A stretch of 64,000 nucleotides of DNA from Magnetococcales bacterium (GTDB lineage: Bacteria > Pseudomonadota > Magnetococcia > Magnetococcales > UBA8363): the NCBI GenBank assembly GCA_015228815.1, contig JADGCV010000021.1, positions 1 through 64,000 on the forward strand, written 5' to 3'. Positions within the stretch are counted from its first letter, which is position 1. The number at the start of each line of letters is the position of its first letter. Both the position numbers and the translations under genes were made by a program. Of the stretch, positions 56,315 to 64,000 are shown in pieces. The notes under the pieces are model-generated. The model made no database searches. It saw only the letters and a list, made by a program, of their open reading frames with translations, and had not been told where the DNA came from.

Positions 56315-57305
56315 GGCGTTGATACCGGTCCACGTTGCGTTCATGCTCTTCCAACGTCGCTGAAAAGACATGGGCCCCGCTTCCATTGGCCACAAAGTAG
56401 AGCGCCTTGGTCGATTCAGGATGAAAGACGGCATGAATGGAGGCCTGTCCGGGACTGCAAATGGGGGTCGGCGGCAATCCCTTTCTGGCATAGGTGTTGT
56501 AGGGCGTCGGCGTGTTGAGATGTTTTCGGGTGATGTTACCGTCAAAATCGGCAATCCCGTAGATGACCGTCGGGTCGCTCTGCAACATCATGTCCCGCCC
56601 GAGGCGGTTGTGAAACACACCCGCGATCAGTGGTCGCTCCGACCCTACCCCGGTTTCCTTTTCGATGATCGAGGCCAGAATCAACGCCTGGTAAGGTGTG
56701 AGGGAAAAATCCTTGGGACGCCCTTCCCATTCCTGTCGCAGCACTTTCCGTCCCCGTTCGATCATCCGGCGAATCAGATCGGAAGCTGAATCGCCATTGC
56801 GATAGAAATACGTGTCGGGAAACAGCCACCCCTCCAGACTTCCGCTCCCCTCCAGGCGCATCGATTCACCCAATGCGGGATCCAACAAAAGGCGAGGCGC
56901 CTCCTGCCACCCCAGTTTTACCATCGACGCGGCAATTTCCCGCAGGGAAAATCCCTCGGGAACGACAAGGCGGTATTCCTGAATGCCCTGTCCGGAATGC
57001 AACTGTTCGAGGATGTCCCATGGGGAGCGCCCGCGTTCGAATCGATATTCTCCCGCCCGAATGATGAATCCCTGATCGGAAATCCGCGCCAGAGCCAGAA
57101 ACCAGAAGGCGGAAGAGATGATTCCTTCCGCCTCCAAGGTTCGCGCCGTCTTGTGCAGATTGGACCCCCTGGGAATGACGACCATTCGGGTTTCCGGGGC
57201 GGGACGGTTCAGAAATGAAAAAAAATGAACCACACTACCCATCAGAAACACCAGGAGAACCACCGATGCAAGCAGCATCCCCTTCTGGACCAACCGATTT
57301 TTCAA
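56298..57305 (-). CDS. mltG: Endolytic murein transglycosylase MltG (YceG)
   Basis: A 335-residue inner-membrane protein with one N-terminal helix (MLLASVVLLVFLMGSVVHFF), a LysM-like region (MVVIPRGSNLHKTARTL, RLVVPEGFSLREIAASM) and the YceG catalytic domain with Glu in LASIIEKETGVGSERPLIAGVFHNRL. It cuts nascent glycan strands and so sets their length. The TTG start at 57305 overlaps the fabF TGA (TTGA); an ATG at 57278 is possible. Confidence 0.95.
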   Translation of the reverse strand: MKNRLVQKGMLLASVVLLVFLMGSVVHFFSFLNRPAPETRMVVIPRGSNLHKTARTLEAEGIISSAFWFLALARISDQGFIIRAGEYRFERGRSPWDILEQLHSGQGIQEYRLVVPEGFSLREIAASMVKLGWQEAPRLLLDPALGESMRLEGSGSLEGWLFPDTYFYRNGDSASDLIRRMIERGRKVLRQEWEGRPKDFSLTPYQALILASIIEKETGVGSERPLIAGVFHNRLGRDMMLQSDPTVIYGIADFDGNITRKHLNTPTPYNTYARKGLPPTPICSPGQASIHAVFHPESTKALYFVANGSGAHVFSATLEEHERNVDRYQRHGRPH

Positions 57306-58543
57306 CGAACGCGCTTCAACAACAAACTGGAATTGGTACCACCGAAACCAAACGAGTTGGTCAAGGCGAATTCAAGATCGACGTCACGCGCCGTATGGGG
57401 CACATAGTCCAGGTCGCATTCGGGATCGGGATTGTCCAGATTGATCGTCGGCGGGACCTGTTTGTGATGCAACGCCAAAGCGGTAAAGATTGCCTCGACG
57501 CCGCCCGCCGCCCCCAGGAGATGACCGGTCATCGATTTGGTCGAGGAGATCATCAGTTTTTTTGCCCGTTCCGGTCCAAAGACCATCTTCATTGCCGTGG
57601 TTTCCACGACATCGCCCAGCGGGGTCGAAGTCCCGTGGGCATTGATGTATCCAACCAGATCCAGATCCGCCTTGCCATCTTCGAGGGCGTTGCGCATGCA
57701 ACTGGCAGCGCCCGAACCATCCGGCGACGGCGCGGTGATGTGATAGGCATCTCCCGACATGCCGTACCCAGCCACCTCGGCATAGATGACTGCCCCTCTT
57801 TTCCGGGCCATTTCCATTTCTTCCAATACCACGACCCCCGCCCCTTCGGCGATGACGAAACCATCGCGATCCTTGTCCCACGGACGCGAGGCCCGGGTTG
57901 GTTCATCGTTTCGGGTTGACAGGGCCTTGGCGGCGGCAAACCCACCCACGCCAAGTTCACAGATCGCCGCCTCCGCCCCGCCGGCGATCATGACATCGGC
58001 ATCACCGCGACGAATCATCATCATCGCATCACCGATGGCATGATTTCCCGTGGCACAGGCGGTCACCGGCGCATGATTGGGCCCCTTGAGGCCATACTGG
58101 ATCGCCACATGACCGGAAATCAAATTGATCAGGGACATGGGAATGAAAAACGGAGAAATCCGCCGCGGTCCCTTCTCCTTCAGAACCATGGCCTGGTTCT
58201 GAATGGCGGTCAAACCTCCGATACCCGAACCGATGGTCACCCCGATCCGGCGCGCATTTTCTTCGGTCACGACGATGCCCGAATCCTTCCAGGCCATCTG
58301 TGTTGCCGCCATGCCAAAGTGCATGAAGAGGTCCATCTTGCGGAGTTCCTTCTTGTCGAGCCAATCCTCCGCCTTGAACTCCCGACATTCACCAGCAATC
58401 CGGCTGGCATACTCGGTGGCGTCAAAACGGGTGATCGTTGCGATACCCGAACGCCCCGCAACCAGACCGGACCATGTTTCCTGGACACCCACACCAAGAG
58501 GGGTAACCAATCCAACACCTGTAATGACCACACGACGGTTCAC
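57302..58543 (-). CDS. fabF: Beta-ketoacyl-ACP synthase II FabF
   Basis: A 413-residue thiolase-fold condensing enzyme of fatty acid elongation. The active-site Cys lies in PVTACATGNHAIGDAM, the two His in INAHGTSTPLGDVVE and SMTGHLLGAAGGVEAI, and Lys precedes the second His (ISSTKSMTGH). Full length. It lies 63 bp after acpP and shares a 4-nt overlap with mltG. Confidence 0.97.
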   Translation of the reverse strand: MNRRVVITGVGLVTPLGVGVQETWSGLVAGRSGIATITRFDATEYASRIAGECREFKAEDWLDKKELRKMDLFMHFGMAATQMAWKDSGIVVTEENARRIGVTIGSGIGGLTAIQNQAMVLKEKGPRRISPFFIPMSLINLISGHVAIQYGLKGPNHAPVTACATGNHAIGDAMMMIRRGDADVMIAGGAEAAICELGVGGFAAAKALSTRNDEPTRASRPWDKDRDGFVIAEGAGVVVLEEMEMARKRGAVIYAEVAGYGMSGDAYHITAPSPDGSGAASCMRNALEDGKADLDLVGYINAHGTSTPLGDVVETTAMKMVFGPERAKKLMISSTKSMTGHLLGAAGGVEAIFTALALHHKQVPPTINLDNPDPECDLDYVPHTARDVDLEFALTNSFGFGGTNSSLLLKRVR

Positions 58544-58606
58544 GTTTCTGGTTCTCCCTGTTCGTTACCATCCACACCCCGCTGGCGCCGTTTCGCCATG
58601 CACCAA

Positions 58607-58843
58607 TCAGGAGGAATGTTTTATGATGTATTCGATGGCCTGACGCACGGTCTGGATTTCTCCTGCCGCATCGTCGGGAATTTCCATGCCAAATTCTTCT
58701 TCCAGCGCCATGACCAGTTCCACGGTATCCAAAGAGTCGGCCCCAAGATCATCGACGAAATTGGCGTCATCGGTCACCTGATCCGGTTCGACCTGAAGCT
58801 GTTCGACAACGATCTTTTTGACTCTTTCGGCAATAGTGCTCAT
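58607..58843 (-). CDS. acpP: Acyl carrier protein AcpP
   Basis: A 78-residue acidic protein with the phosphopantetheine-binding serine in [20 protein letters not shown]. The arm is added by AcpS (42288-42671) and carries acyl chains between the Fab enzymes. It sits between fabG and fabF in the conserved order. Confidence 0.97.
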   Translation of the reverse strand: MSTIAERVKKIVVEQLQVEPDQVTDDANFVDDLGADSLDTVELVMALEEEFGMEIPDDAAGEIQTVRQAIEYIIKHSS

Positions 58844-58913
58844 TATTTTCCCCTGTCATAAGGATGATGGTCCAACATGTCGTTCGACCTGGATCGGTAT
58901 GAAAAACTCCAGG

Positions 58914-59651
58914 TCAACCCATATACATTCCCCCATTTACATGCAAGGTTTCACCGGTAATATAACGGGCTGAATCTGAAGCCAGGAAACAAACGGCATT
59001 GGCCACATCCTCGGGCGTCCCCATTTCCCCCATCGGAACCCTTGAGAGAATGGCTTCGCGTGCCTTGGGATTCAACTTGTCCGTCATGGCGGTCCGGATA
59101 AAGCCCGGAGCGACGCAATTGGCGGTGATCTGGCGCGATGCGACTTCGGCGGCAAGCGTTTTGGTAAAGCCGATGAGACCCGCCTTCGAAGCGGCATAAT
59201 TGGCCTGACCAGGATTTCCCGTCAATCCGACGACCGAGGCGATATTGACGATCCGACCATGACGGGCCTTCATCATGTGTTTGATCACCAGCCGGGTCAG
59301 GCGGAAGATGCTCGTCAGGTTGACGGCAAGAACCGCGTCCCATTCCTCGTCCTTCATGCGCATCAAAAGATTGTCCCGGGTGATTCCGGCATTGTTGACC
59401 AGAATATCCACCCTGCCGAATACCGACATGGCCTGATCCACCACCCGGATCAAGTCCTCGGGACGGGTCACGTCGGCGGCAGTGGCGATGGACTCGGGTG
59501 CATCGACACGGACCTCCGCCAATGCATCCTGGATGGCCTCGGGCTCATTGCTGACCAGCATCAGCCGGGCTTTTCTCGCCGCCATTTCCCTGGCGATCAC
59601 CCGACCGATGCCGCTGCTGGAACCGGTAACGATGGCAACACGCCCTTCCAT
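58914..59651 (-). CDS. fabG: 3-oxoacyl-ACP reductase FabG
   Basis: A 245-residue short-chain dehydrogenase with the NADPH loop TGSSSGIGRVIA, DILVNNAGITRDNLLMRM, the catalytic YAASKAG (Tyr and Lys) and the IRTAMTDKL loop. It reduces 3-oxoacyl-ACP. The start overlaps the fabD stop by 1 nt (TAATG), which suggests coupling. Confidence 0.97.
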   Translation of the reverse strand: MEGRVAIVTGSSSGIGRVIAREMAARKARLMLVSNEPEAIQDALAEVRVDAPESIATAADVTRPEDLIRVVDQAMSVFGRVDILVNNAGITRDNLLMRMKDEEWDAVLAVNLTSIFRLTRLVIKHMMKARHGRIVNIASVVGLTGNPGQANYAASKAGLIGFTKTLAAEVASRQITANCVAPGFIRTAMTDKLNPKAREAILSRVPMGEMGTPEDVANAVCFLASDSARYITGETLHVNGGMYMG

Positions 59652-60628
59652 TACGCCTGGGCCCTTTTTGCCACGGTTCTTCCCATCAATACATCATCGT
59701 TGAGGATCGCCTGGGCATCGGCGGGAACGTTGACCCCGACGATCGTCGCGTCACTGGCGATACGCTTGAGCATGCCTGAAAGCACCCGCCCCGTCCCCAG
59801 CTCGACAAAGGTATCCACCCCCAGTTCCAGCAGGCGTTCCATCGACTCCTGCCAACGGACCGGCGCCGTCACCTGTTCGACCAGCAGTGCCCGAACCTCG
59901 GCAGCGCTCCGGACTTCCTTCCCGGTCACATTGGCAATGAGCGGAACCTCAAGATCATGCATCGAGGTTTCCATCAACGCCTTTTCCATGACCCGGGCCG
60001 CGGGTTCCATCAGGGGGCAGTGGAACGGCGCCGCCACCGCCAGGGCGACACAACGACGCGCCCCGCGGGCCTTGGCCAGATCCAGCGCCCGATCGACTGC
60101 CTCCTTGTGACCGGAGATCACGATCTGGGCCGAAGTGTTGTAATTCGCCGGAACACAGACCTTCCCCGTTTCCCGTGCCGCTTCGCCGCACACTTCCTCG
60201 ACCGATCCGACATCCATGTTCATCATGGCCGCCATCGATCCCTTGCCCGGCGGAACCGCTTCCCGCATCGATTGACCACGCAACCGCACCAGGCGAATGG
60301 CATCGGCCATGGAAAAACCACCCGCCGCGGCTATGGCGGCATATTCCCCCAGCGAGTGCCCCGCCACATAGTCGGGCCGCATTCCCGTCGTTTCGGCCAG
60401 ATGCGTCCAGGCTGCCAGAGCGGTCGTCACCAGAGCCGGCTGGGCATTTTCGGTCCAGGTCAACTTTTCCTTCGGCCCTTCGAACATCAGCCGCGTCAGG
60501 GGAAAGTCAACAATCCGGTCGGCCAACGTGAAAATGTCTCCGACAGCCCCGCCAAGCTGGGCCAGCTCATGACCCATTCCGACATCCTGAGCCCCCTGGC
60601 CAGGAAACAAAAAAGCAATTTTCCCCAT
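59651..60628 (-). CDS. fabD: Malonyl-CoA:ACP transacylase FabD
   Basis: A 325-residue acyltransferase that loads malonate onto ACP. It begins MGKIAFLFPGQGAQDVGMG, has the nucleophilic Ser in VAGHSLGEYAAIA and the catalytic His in VAAPFHCPLM. The upstream extension of the frame to 60748 is not conserved. First gene of the fab operon on this strand. Confidence 0.97.
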   Translation of the reverse strand: MGKIAFLFPGQGAQDVGMGHELAQLGGAVGDIFTLADRIVDFPLTRLMFEGPKEKLTWTENAQPALVTTALAAWTHLAETTGMRPDYVAGHSLGEYAAIAAAGGFSMADAIRLVRLRGQSMREAVPPGKGSMAAMMNMDVGSVEEVCGEAARETGKVCVPANYNTSAQIVISGHKEAVDRALDLAKARGARRCVALAVAAPFHCPLMEPAARVMEKALMETSMHDLEVPLIANVTGKEVRSAAEVRALLVEQVTAPVRWQESMERLLELGVDTFVELGTGRVLSGMLKRIASDATIVGVNVPADAQAILNDDVLMGRTVAKRAQA

Positions 60629-60874
60629 CACTCTATTTCCTTGGGTTATGTGTGGCAGACAAAACAATAACCTGATAATCCCTGGACAAACCCCTTCGTC
60701 ATCCCTGATGCCTGAACCAAACAACATGTCTTGCCGGGACGATACCACCCTGGCGGGCCAATCTTTCGTATCGTACCTGATTCCAACCTGACATTCCTTA
60801 ACGTCATGGTCAATGGCACAAGCAAAATATGGACCATCTTAAACATCCGCCAACCCACCAATACCGAAACATCA
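60629..60874. other. Intergenic gap before fabD, promoter expected
   Basis: These 246 bases lie between the NYN gene and fabD, both on the minus strand. A promoter for the fab operon should be here, but I did not find a convincing -35/-10 pair, gene or structured element. Confidence 0.4.
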
Positions 60875-61423
60875 TCAGGAATGGTGGTGACCATGACTCC
60901 CGCGGAGCAGTTCATCCTTGATGTCGTTGAGTTCCACGAAATCATCCGCCTGACGACGCAGTTCATCGGCAATCATGGGCGGCTGCGTCAAAAGAGAACT
61001 GATGACCGTCACATGTTTGCCCTGGTCCTGTACCGCTTCCACCACGCTGCGAAAATCGCCATCCCCCGAAAACAAGACCGCATGGTCATAATAGGGGGCC
61101 ATCCGCAACATGCCCACGGCGATTTCAATATCCATGTTGCCCTTGGTCCGTTTGTGACCCGTCACGGGATCGACGTATTCCTTGATGGGCTTGGTGATCA
61201 CGGCAAATCCGTTGTAGGCCAGCCAGTCCACCAGCGGACGAATGGGCGAATATTCCTGATCATCGCCCAGGGCAGTGTAATAGTAGGCCCGGACCAGACG
61301 GCAGCGCTTTTGAAAATAAATTAACAGCTTTTTATAGTCAAAATCAAATCCCAGCGAACGAATGGCCGCGTAAAGATTGGACCCGTCGATGAAAATGGCT
61401 GCCCGCTCATCGGTATGAAACAT
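60875..61423 (-). CDS. NYN domain (LabA/DUF88-like) nuclease
   Basis: A 182-residue PIN-like NYN protein. It has AAIFIDGSNLYAAIRSLGF with the first Asp, RAYYYTALGD, KGNMDIEIAVGMLRM and HAVLFSGDGDFRSVVEAV with the later acidic residues, so the metal site looks intact. Such proteins are RNases or regulators. The frame runs upstream to 61840 through tRNA-Gly, but the ATG at 61423 with AAGG gives the domain start. Confidence 0.93.
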   Translation of the reverse strand: MFHTDERAAIFIDGSNLYAAIRSLGFDFDYKKLLIYFQKRCRLVRAYYYTALGDDQEYSPIRPLVDWLAYNGFAVITKPIKEYVDPVTGHKRTKGNMDIEIAVGMLRMAPYYDHAVLFSGDGDFRSVVEAVQDQGKHVTVISSLLTQPPMIADELRRQADDFVELNDIKDELLRGSHGHHHS

Positions 61424-61795
61424 GATTTTCTGCCTTTCGACTCTTGGGGTTTCCCTGGATTGGACTTTGCCGGAGAATCCAGATCCGATCTCGGACATGG
61501 CGTTCAGGCCAGATTTCTGGCTCCCATCATTGGTGCGTTTCATTCTGGACTCACAGGCCCGCCAAAGAGCGGTACGTTTTCCGGCCCCCACCCATTTCCT
61601 CGATCCACCACGACCAGCCGCCGCACGGTGCAATCGACGTGATTCGTCCCGTGGGTTTGCCTGCGTGAGGAGCACATGTTCAACACACAATCCTGCTTCC
61701 GGGTCGCGAACCTGCCGATCCATTCCAGAAGCGCCGCACTGTGTTTTTTGGATTTTCCGATTGAAGAAGGCATCTTTAGTGAAAATGATGAATAT
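61424..61795. other. Gap between the NYN gene and the tRNA cluster
   Basis: These 372 bases follow the last tRNA in the direction of transcription. Open frames on both strands lack family features. I see no RNA fold or repeat that I could name. The NYN promoter and the tRNA cluster terminator probably lie here. Confidence 0.4.
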
Positions 61796-61870
<75 letters not shown>

Positions 61871-61938
61871 ACAAATACAAGTTATCAAATAAATTGCCAC
61901 CCTCATCGGAGGATCAATCCAGACACTACGTATGGTAA

Positions 61939-62015
61939 TGGAGGCCGGGGTGGGATTTGAACCCACGAATGAAGGTTTTGCAGACCTCTGCGTTGGACCA
62001 CTTCGCCACCCGGCC
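61939..62015 (-). tRNA. tRNA-Cys (GCA)
   Basis: A 77-nt cloverleaf including CCA. The acceptor stem starts GGCCGGG, the anticodon loop is TCTGCAAAA with GCA, and the T arm has GGTTCAAATCC. It sits between the two glycine tRNAs, as in the E. coli glyW-cysT-leuZ order behind pgsA. Confidence 0.95.
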
Positions 62016-62023
62016 ATGAAGTT

Positions 62024-62098
<75 letters not shown>

Positions 62099-62180
62099 AA
62101 ACCACTCTTCCCGATCGGCATTTTGCCAAGTCCCGAAAAACTGCCGCCGACCGATTTGCTTCACTGCGCTTGGAGCAGAC

Positions 62181-62209
62181 AATCTAATAAATTTCACGTT
62201 GCGCGTCAA
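62181..62209 (-). promoter_or_regulatory. Sigma-70-type promoter of the tRNA cluster
   Basis: On the minus strand TTGACG (62204-62209) and TAGATT (62181-62186) are spaced by exactly 17 bp, close to the TTGACA/TATAAT consensus. The upstream region is AT-rich and the downstream discriminator is GC-rich, as is common for tRNA promoters. Confidence 0.7.
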
Positions 62210-62228
62210 GAATATTTATTCTCTTGTT

Positions 62229-62777
62229 TTAGTTGCTCTTTTGAATCGAAGGCCATGCTTCCACAAAATAACGGAAACCAGACCAGATGGAAAGGGTCGT
62301 TGATAAATATAAGAAAAAAAGACCCGTATGTTGCAGTGGGACGTCCAGAAGCCCGTCCTGCACAAGCAGCATGAGGATGGCGGTCATTTGGAAGCCTGTT
62401 TTCCACTTGGCCCCGCGGGAGACGAACACGGGCCGGCCCAGCCCCGCCATCCGCTCCCGTAATGCCATGACCATGACCTCTCTGGCAAGTGTTACCATCA
62501 CCAGAAGCAACGGTGCCCGTTGCATGCCGACCAGAAGGACGAGGGCGGAAATGACCAGCAGTTTGTCGGCGATGGGATCGAAAAAGCGGCCAAAGCTTGT
62601 GGCCAGGCCATGTTGTCTGGCGAAATAGCCGTCGGCCCAATCGGTGAGGGCGGCCAGGCCGAAGAAGGCGGTCGATAGAATCAGACCCGTGCGACCCGGA
62701 ACATAGGCACAGCCGACAAAGAACGGAATCAAGGCGATCCGTAGTGCCGTCAGGGAGTTGGGTAGATTCCAGACCAT
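62229..62777 (-). CDS. pgsA: CDP-diacylglycerol-glycerol-3-phosphate phosphatidyltransferase PgsA
   Basis: A 182-residue inner-membrane enzyme of phosphatidylglycerol synthesis. It starts with the PNSLTALRI box and carries the CDP-alcohol phosphotransferase motif DWADGYFARQHG followed by GRFFDPIADK, with the four Asp residues. Several membrane helices follow. It lies 29 bp after uvrC, the uvrC-pgsA order of many proteobacteria. Confidence 0.96.
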   Translation of the reverse strand: MVWNLPNSLTALRIALIPFFVGCAYVPGRTGLILSTAFFGLAALTDWADGYFARQHGLATSFGRFFDPIADKLLVISALVLLVGMQRAPLLLVMVTLAREVMVMALRERMAGLGRPVFVSRGAKWKTGFQMTAILMLLVQDGLLDVPLQHTGLFFLYLSTTLSIWSGFRYFVEAWPSIQKSN

Positions 62778-62806
62778 GATTCATCCGCTGTGCCATATGG
62801 AGCAGT

Positions 62807-64000
62807 TTATTTTTTCAAGTGTGCTTCGATGCGCCGGGCCAGTTCCGGGGATATGCCCTCGACGGTGGTCAGGGCCTCGGGTCCTGCCTCGCCAATGGCC
62901 CGGACCGAACCGAAGTGACGCAAAAGCGCTTTCTTTTTTTTCGGGCCGATTCCGGGGATGTCGTCGAGAAGGCTCTGGCGTTGTTCCTTCTTGCGGCGGA
63001 CGCGGTGAAACCCAATGGCGAACCGGTGGGCTTCATCGCGGATTTTTTGCAGCAGCATCAGAACCGGCGCGTCGTGCGGCAGTATAATCGGCGCATCCCG
63101 TTGCGGCAAGAAAAGTCGCTCGCGACCCGCGTTTCTCTGGGGTCCCTTGGCGATGGCGCAAAACTGGATGCCATCCACCTGGAGTTCCTCGGCGATGGCC
63201 AACACTGCGTTGAGTTGCCCCATTCCGCCGTCCAGAAGAATCAGGTCGGGCCAGGGGAGCGGATTTTCCTTCGCATCGGTCCCTTCCTGGTCCTTGAGGG
63301 CGCGAAGACGGCGTGACAGCACCTCGGCCATGCGCGCGGTATCATCGGGCAGGGATTCATCCTGAATGGCATAACGCCGGTATTCCTGTTTCTGGAATCC
63401 CGCTGCGGTACACACCACCTGGGAACCCGATGGGTGGGCATCCTGGAAGTGGGAAATGTCGAAGGCTTCGATTCGCTCGGGCACCTGGTCCATTTCCAGG
63501 ATCCGGGCCAGTTGCACCAGTTCCCGACCTCGGGCATTTTGGGAGGTGATTCGCCGCAGAAGCAATTCCTGGGCATTTTTCTCGGCAAGTTCCAGGAGGA
63601 CTTTTTTTTCACCGCGGAGCGGTCGTGACAACCGGACCTGGGTGCCGCGCAATCGTGTCAGCACCGCCGTCAACCATTCCGGGTCGGGCAGCGCGACATT
63701 GACGAGGATCTCCTCGGGGGGCCAGGTGGTTTGCCGTCCCCCCGTCCCCTGGCCGAAGCGGTTTTCGGGGTTGGCGTAGTATTGGGCCAGAAACGAGCCC
63801 ATGGCCTCGCCGATGGGAACGTCTGCCGTGTTTTCCGGGAAAAATCCACGGCTTCCGAGCAATAAACCATGGCGGATGAACAAAAAAAGCGCCACCACCA
63901 CCCCATCCTGTCCGAGGACGACGACCACGTCCAGATCCAATTCGCGTGACAGATTGAGACGCCGCCGATCCTGGACCTGCTCCAGGCACCGCAGACGGTC
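62807..64000 (-). CDS. uvrC: Excinuclease ABC subunit C, C-terminal part (cut by window edge)
   Basis: The last 397 residues of UvrC; the frame is open to base 64000, so the GIY-YIG nuclease and the UVR domain lie outside. Visible parts are the RNase H-like endonuclease domain (RIEAFDISHFQDAHPSGSQV, PDLILLDGGMGQLNAVL, IAKGP, LLQKIRDEAHRFAI) and the C-terminal helix-hairpin-helix pair (LDDIPGIGPKKKKALLRHFG, LTTVEGISPELARRIEAHL). It makes the 5' incision of nucleotide excision repair. Confidence 0.97.
   Translation of the reverse strand, partial: DRLRCLEQVQDRRRLNLSRELDLDVVVVLGQDGVVVALFLFIRHGLLLGSRGFFPENTADVPIGEAMGSFLAQYYANPENRFGQGTGGRQTTWPPEEILVNVALPDPEWLTAVLTRLRGTQVRLSRPLRGEKKVLLELAEKNAQELLLRRITSQNARGRELVQLARILEMDQVPERIEAFDISHFQDAHPSGSQVVCTAAGFQKQEYRRYAIQDESLPDDTARMAEVLSRRLRALKDQEGTDAKENPLPWPDLILLDGGMGQLNAVLAIAEELQVDGIQFCAIAKGPQRNAGRERLFLPQRDAPIILPHDAPVLMLLQKIRDEAHRFAIGFHRVRRKKEQRQSLLDDIPGIGPKKKKALLRHFGSVRAIGEAGPEALTTVEGISPELARRIEAHLKK

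Noticed and set aside
60731-61324. 197-codon plus-strand frame opposite the NYN gene
   Set aside because: Antisense shadow of the NYN domain, no family features of its own.

Overview
The window looks like chromosomal DNA from a Gram-negative bacterium of moderately high GC. It has LolA, a cytochrome c maturation (Ccm system I) block, GlnE, an AsmA/YhdP-type envelope protein and the proteobacterial fabD-fabG-acpP-fabF-mltG-tmk-holB-tatD and uvrC-pgsA-tRNA gene orders. These point to Pseudomonadota. The mix of alpha- and gamma-proteobacterial features, with many sensory genes, would fit a deep-branching group such as the magnetotactic cocci (Magnetococcia), but no marker here proves that.

Layout. 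95-5058: a 76-repeat CRISPR array read on the minus strand. 5059-13089: its leader and a complete type I-C operon (cas3-cas5d-cas8c-cas7-cas4-cas1-cas2, minus strand). 13239-18123: a four-gene minus-strand cluster built around a periplasmic-binding-protein/pentameric-ligand-gated-ion-channel fusion and a degenerate chemoreceptor-like protein. 18510-22043: ccmE-ccmF-ccmG-ccmH. 22148-28026: DUF2760, a clan AA aspartic protease and two divergent Hsp70 proteins. 28061-34696: two Rpn/PD-(D/E)XK-like proteins interleaved with lolA, yajQ, rimO and rarA. 34764-38129: an HNH nuclease and glnE (minus). 38273-44968: AsmA-like-pdxJ-acpS-GAF/GspE, joined by 4-nt overlaps. 44988-49020: a CHASE2 pseudo-cyclase and a GAF/HD-GYP protein (minus). 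49270-51719: a tiny membrane protein, a 106-bp attC-like inverted repeat and metG. 51737-60628: the fab/mltG/tmk/holB/ricT/TatD-radical SAM operon (minus). 60875-64000: an NYN protein, a Gly-Cys-Gly tRNA cluster with a visible promoter, pgsA and the C-terminal part of uvrC (minus).

How the parts work together. The Cas operon, leader and array make an apparently intact adaptive immune system. Three spacer pairs from different ages of the array hit the same sequence families, so the array records repeated encounters with related viruses. The PBP-channel cluster is the best candidate for a little-described system: an extracellular ligand sensor built into an ion channel, co-transcribed with a chemoreceptor relic. 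The other regions are mostly housekeeping: cytochrome c biogenesis, fatty acid synthesis, DNA replication and repair, translation and nitrogen control.

Limits: all calls come from reading the sequence and from family knowledge. No database search was run. Start codons are chosen by ribosome binding sites, overlaps and family length.
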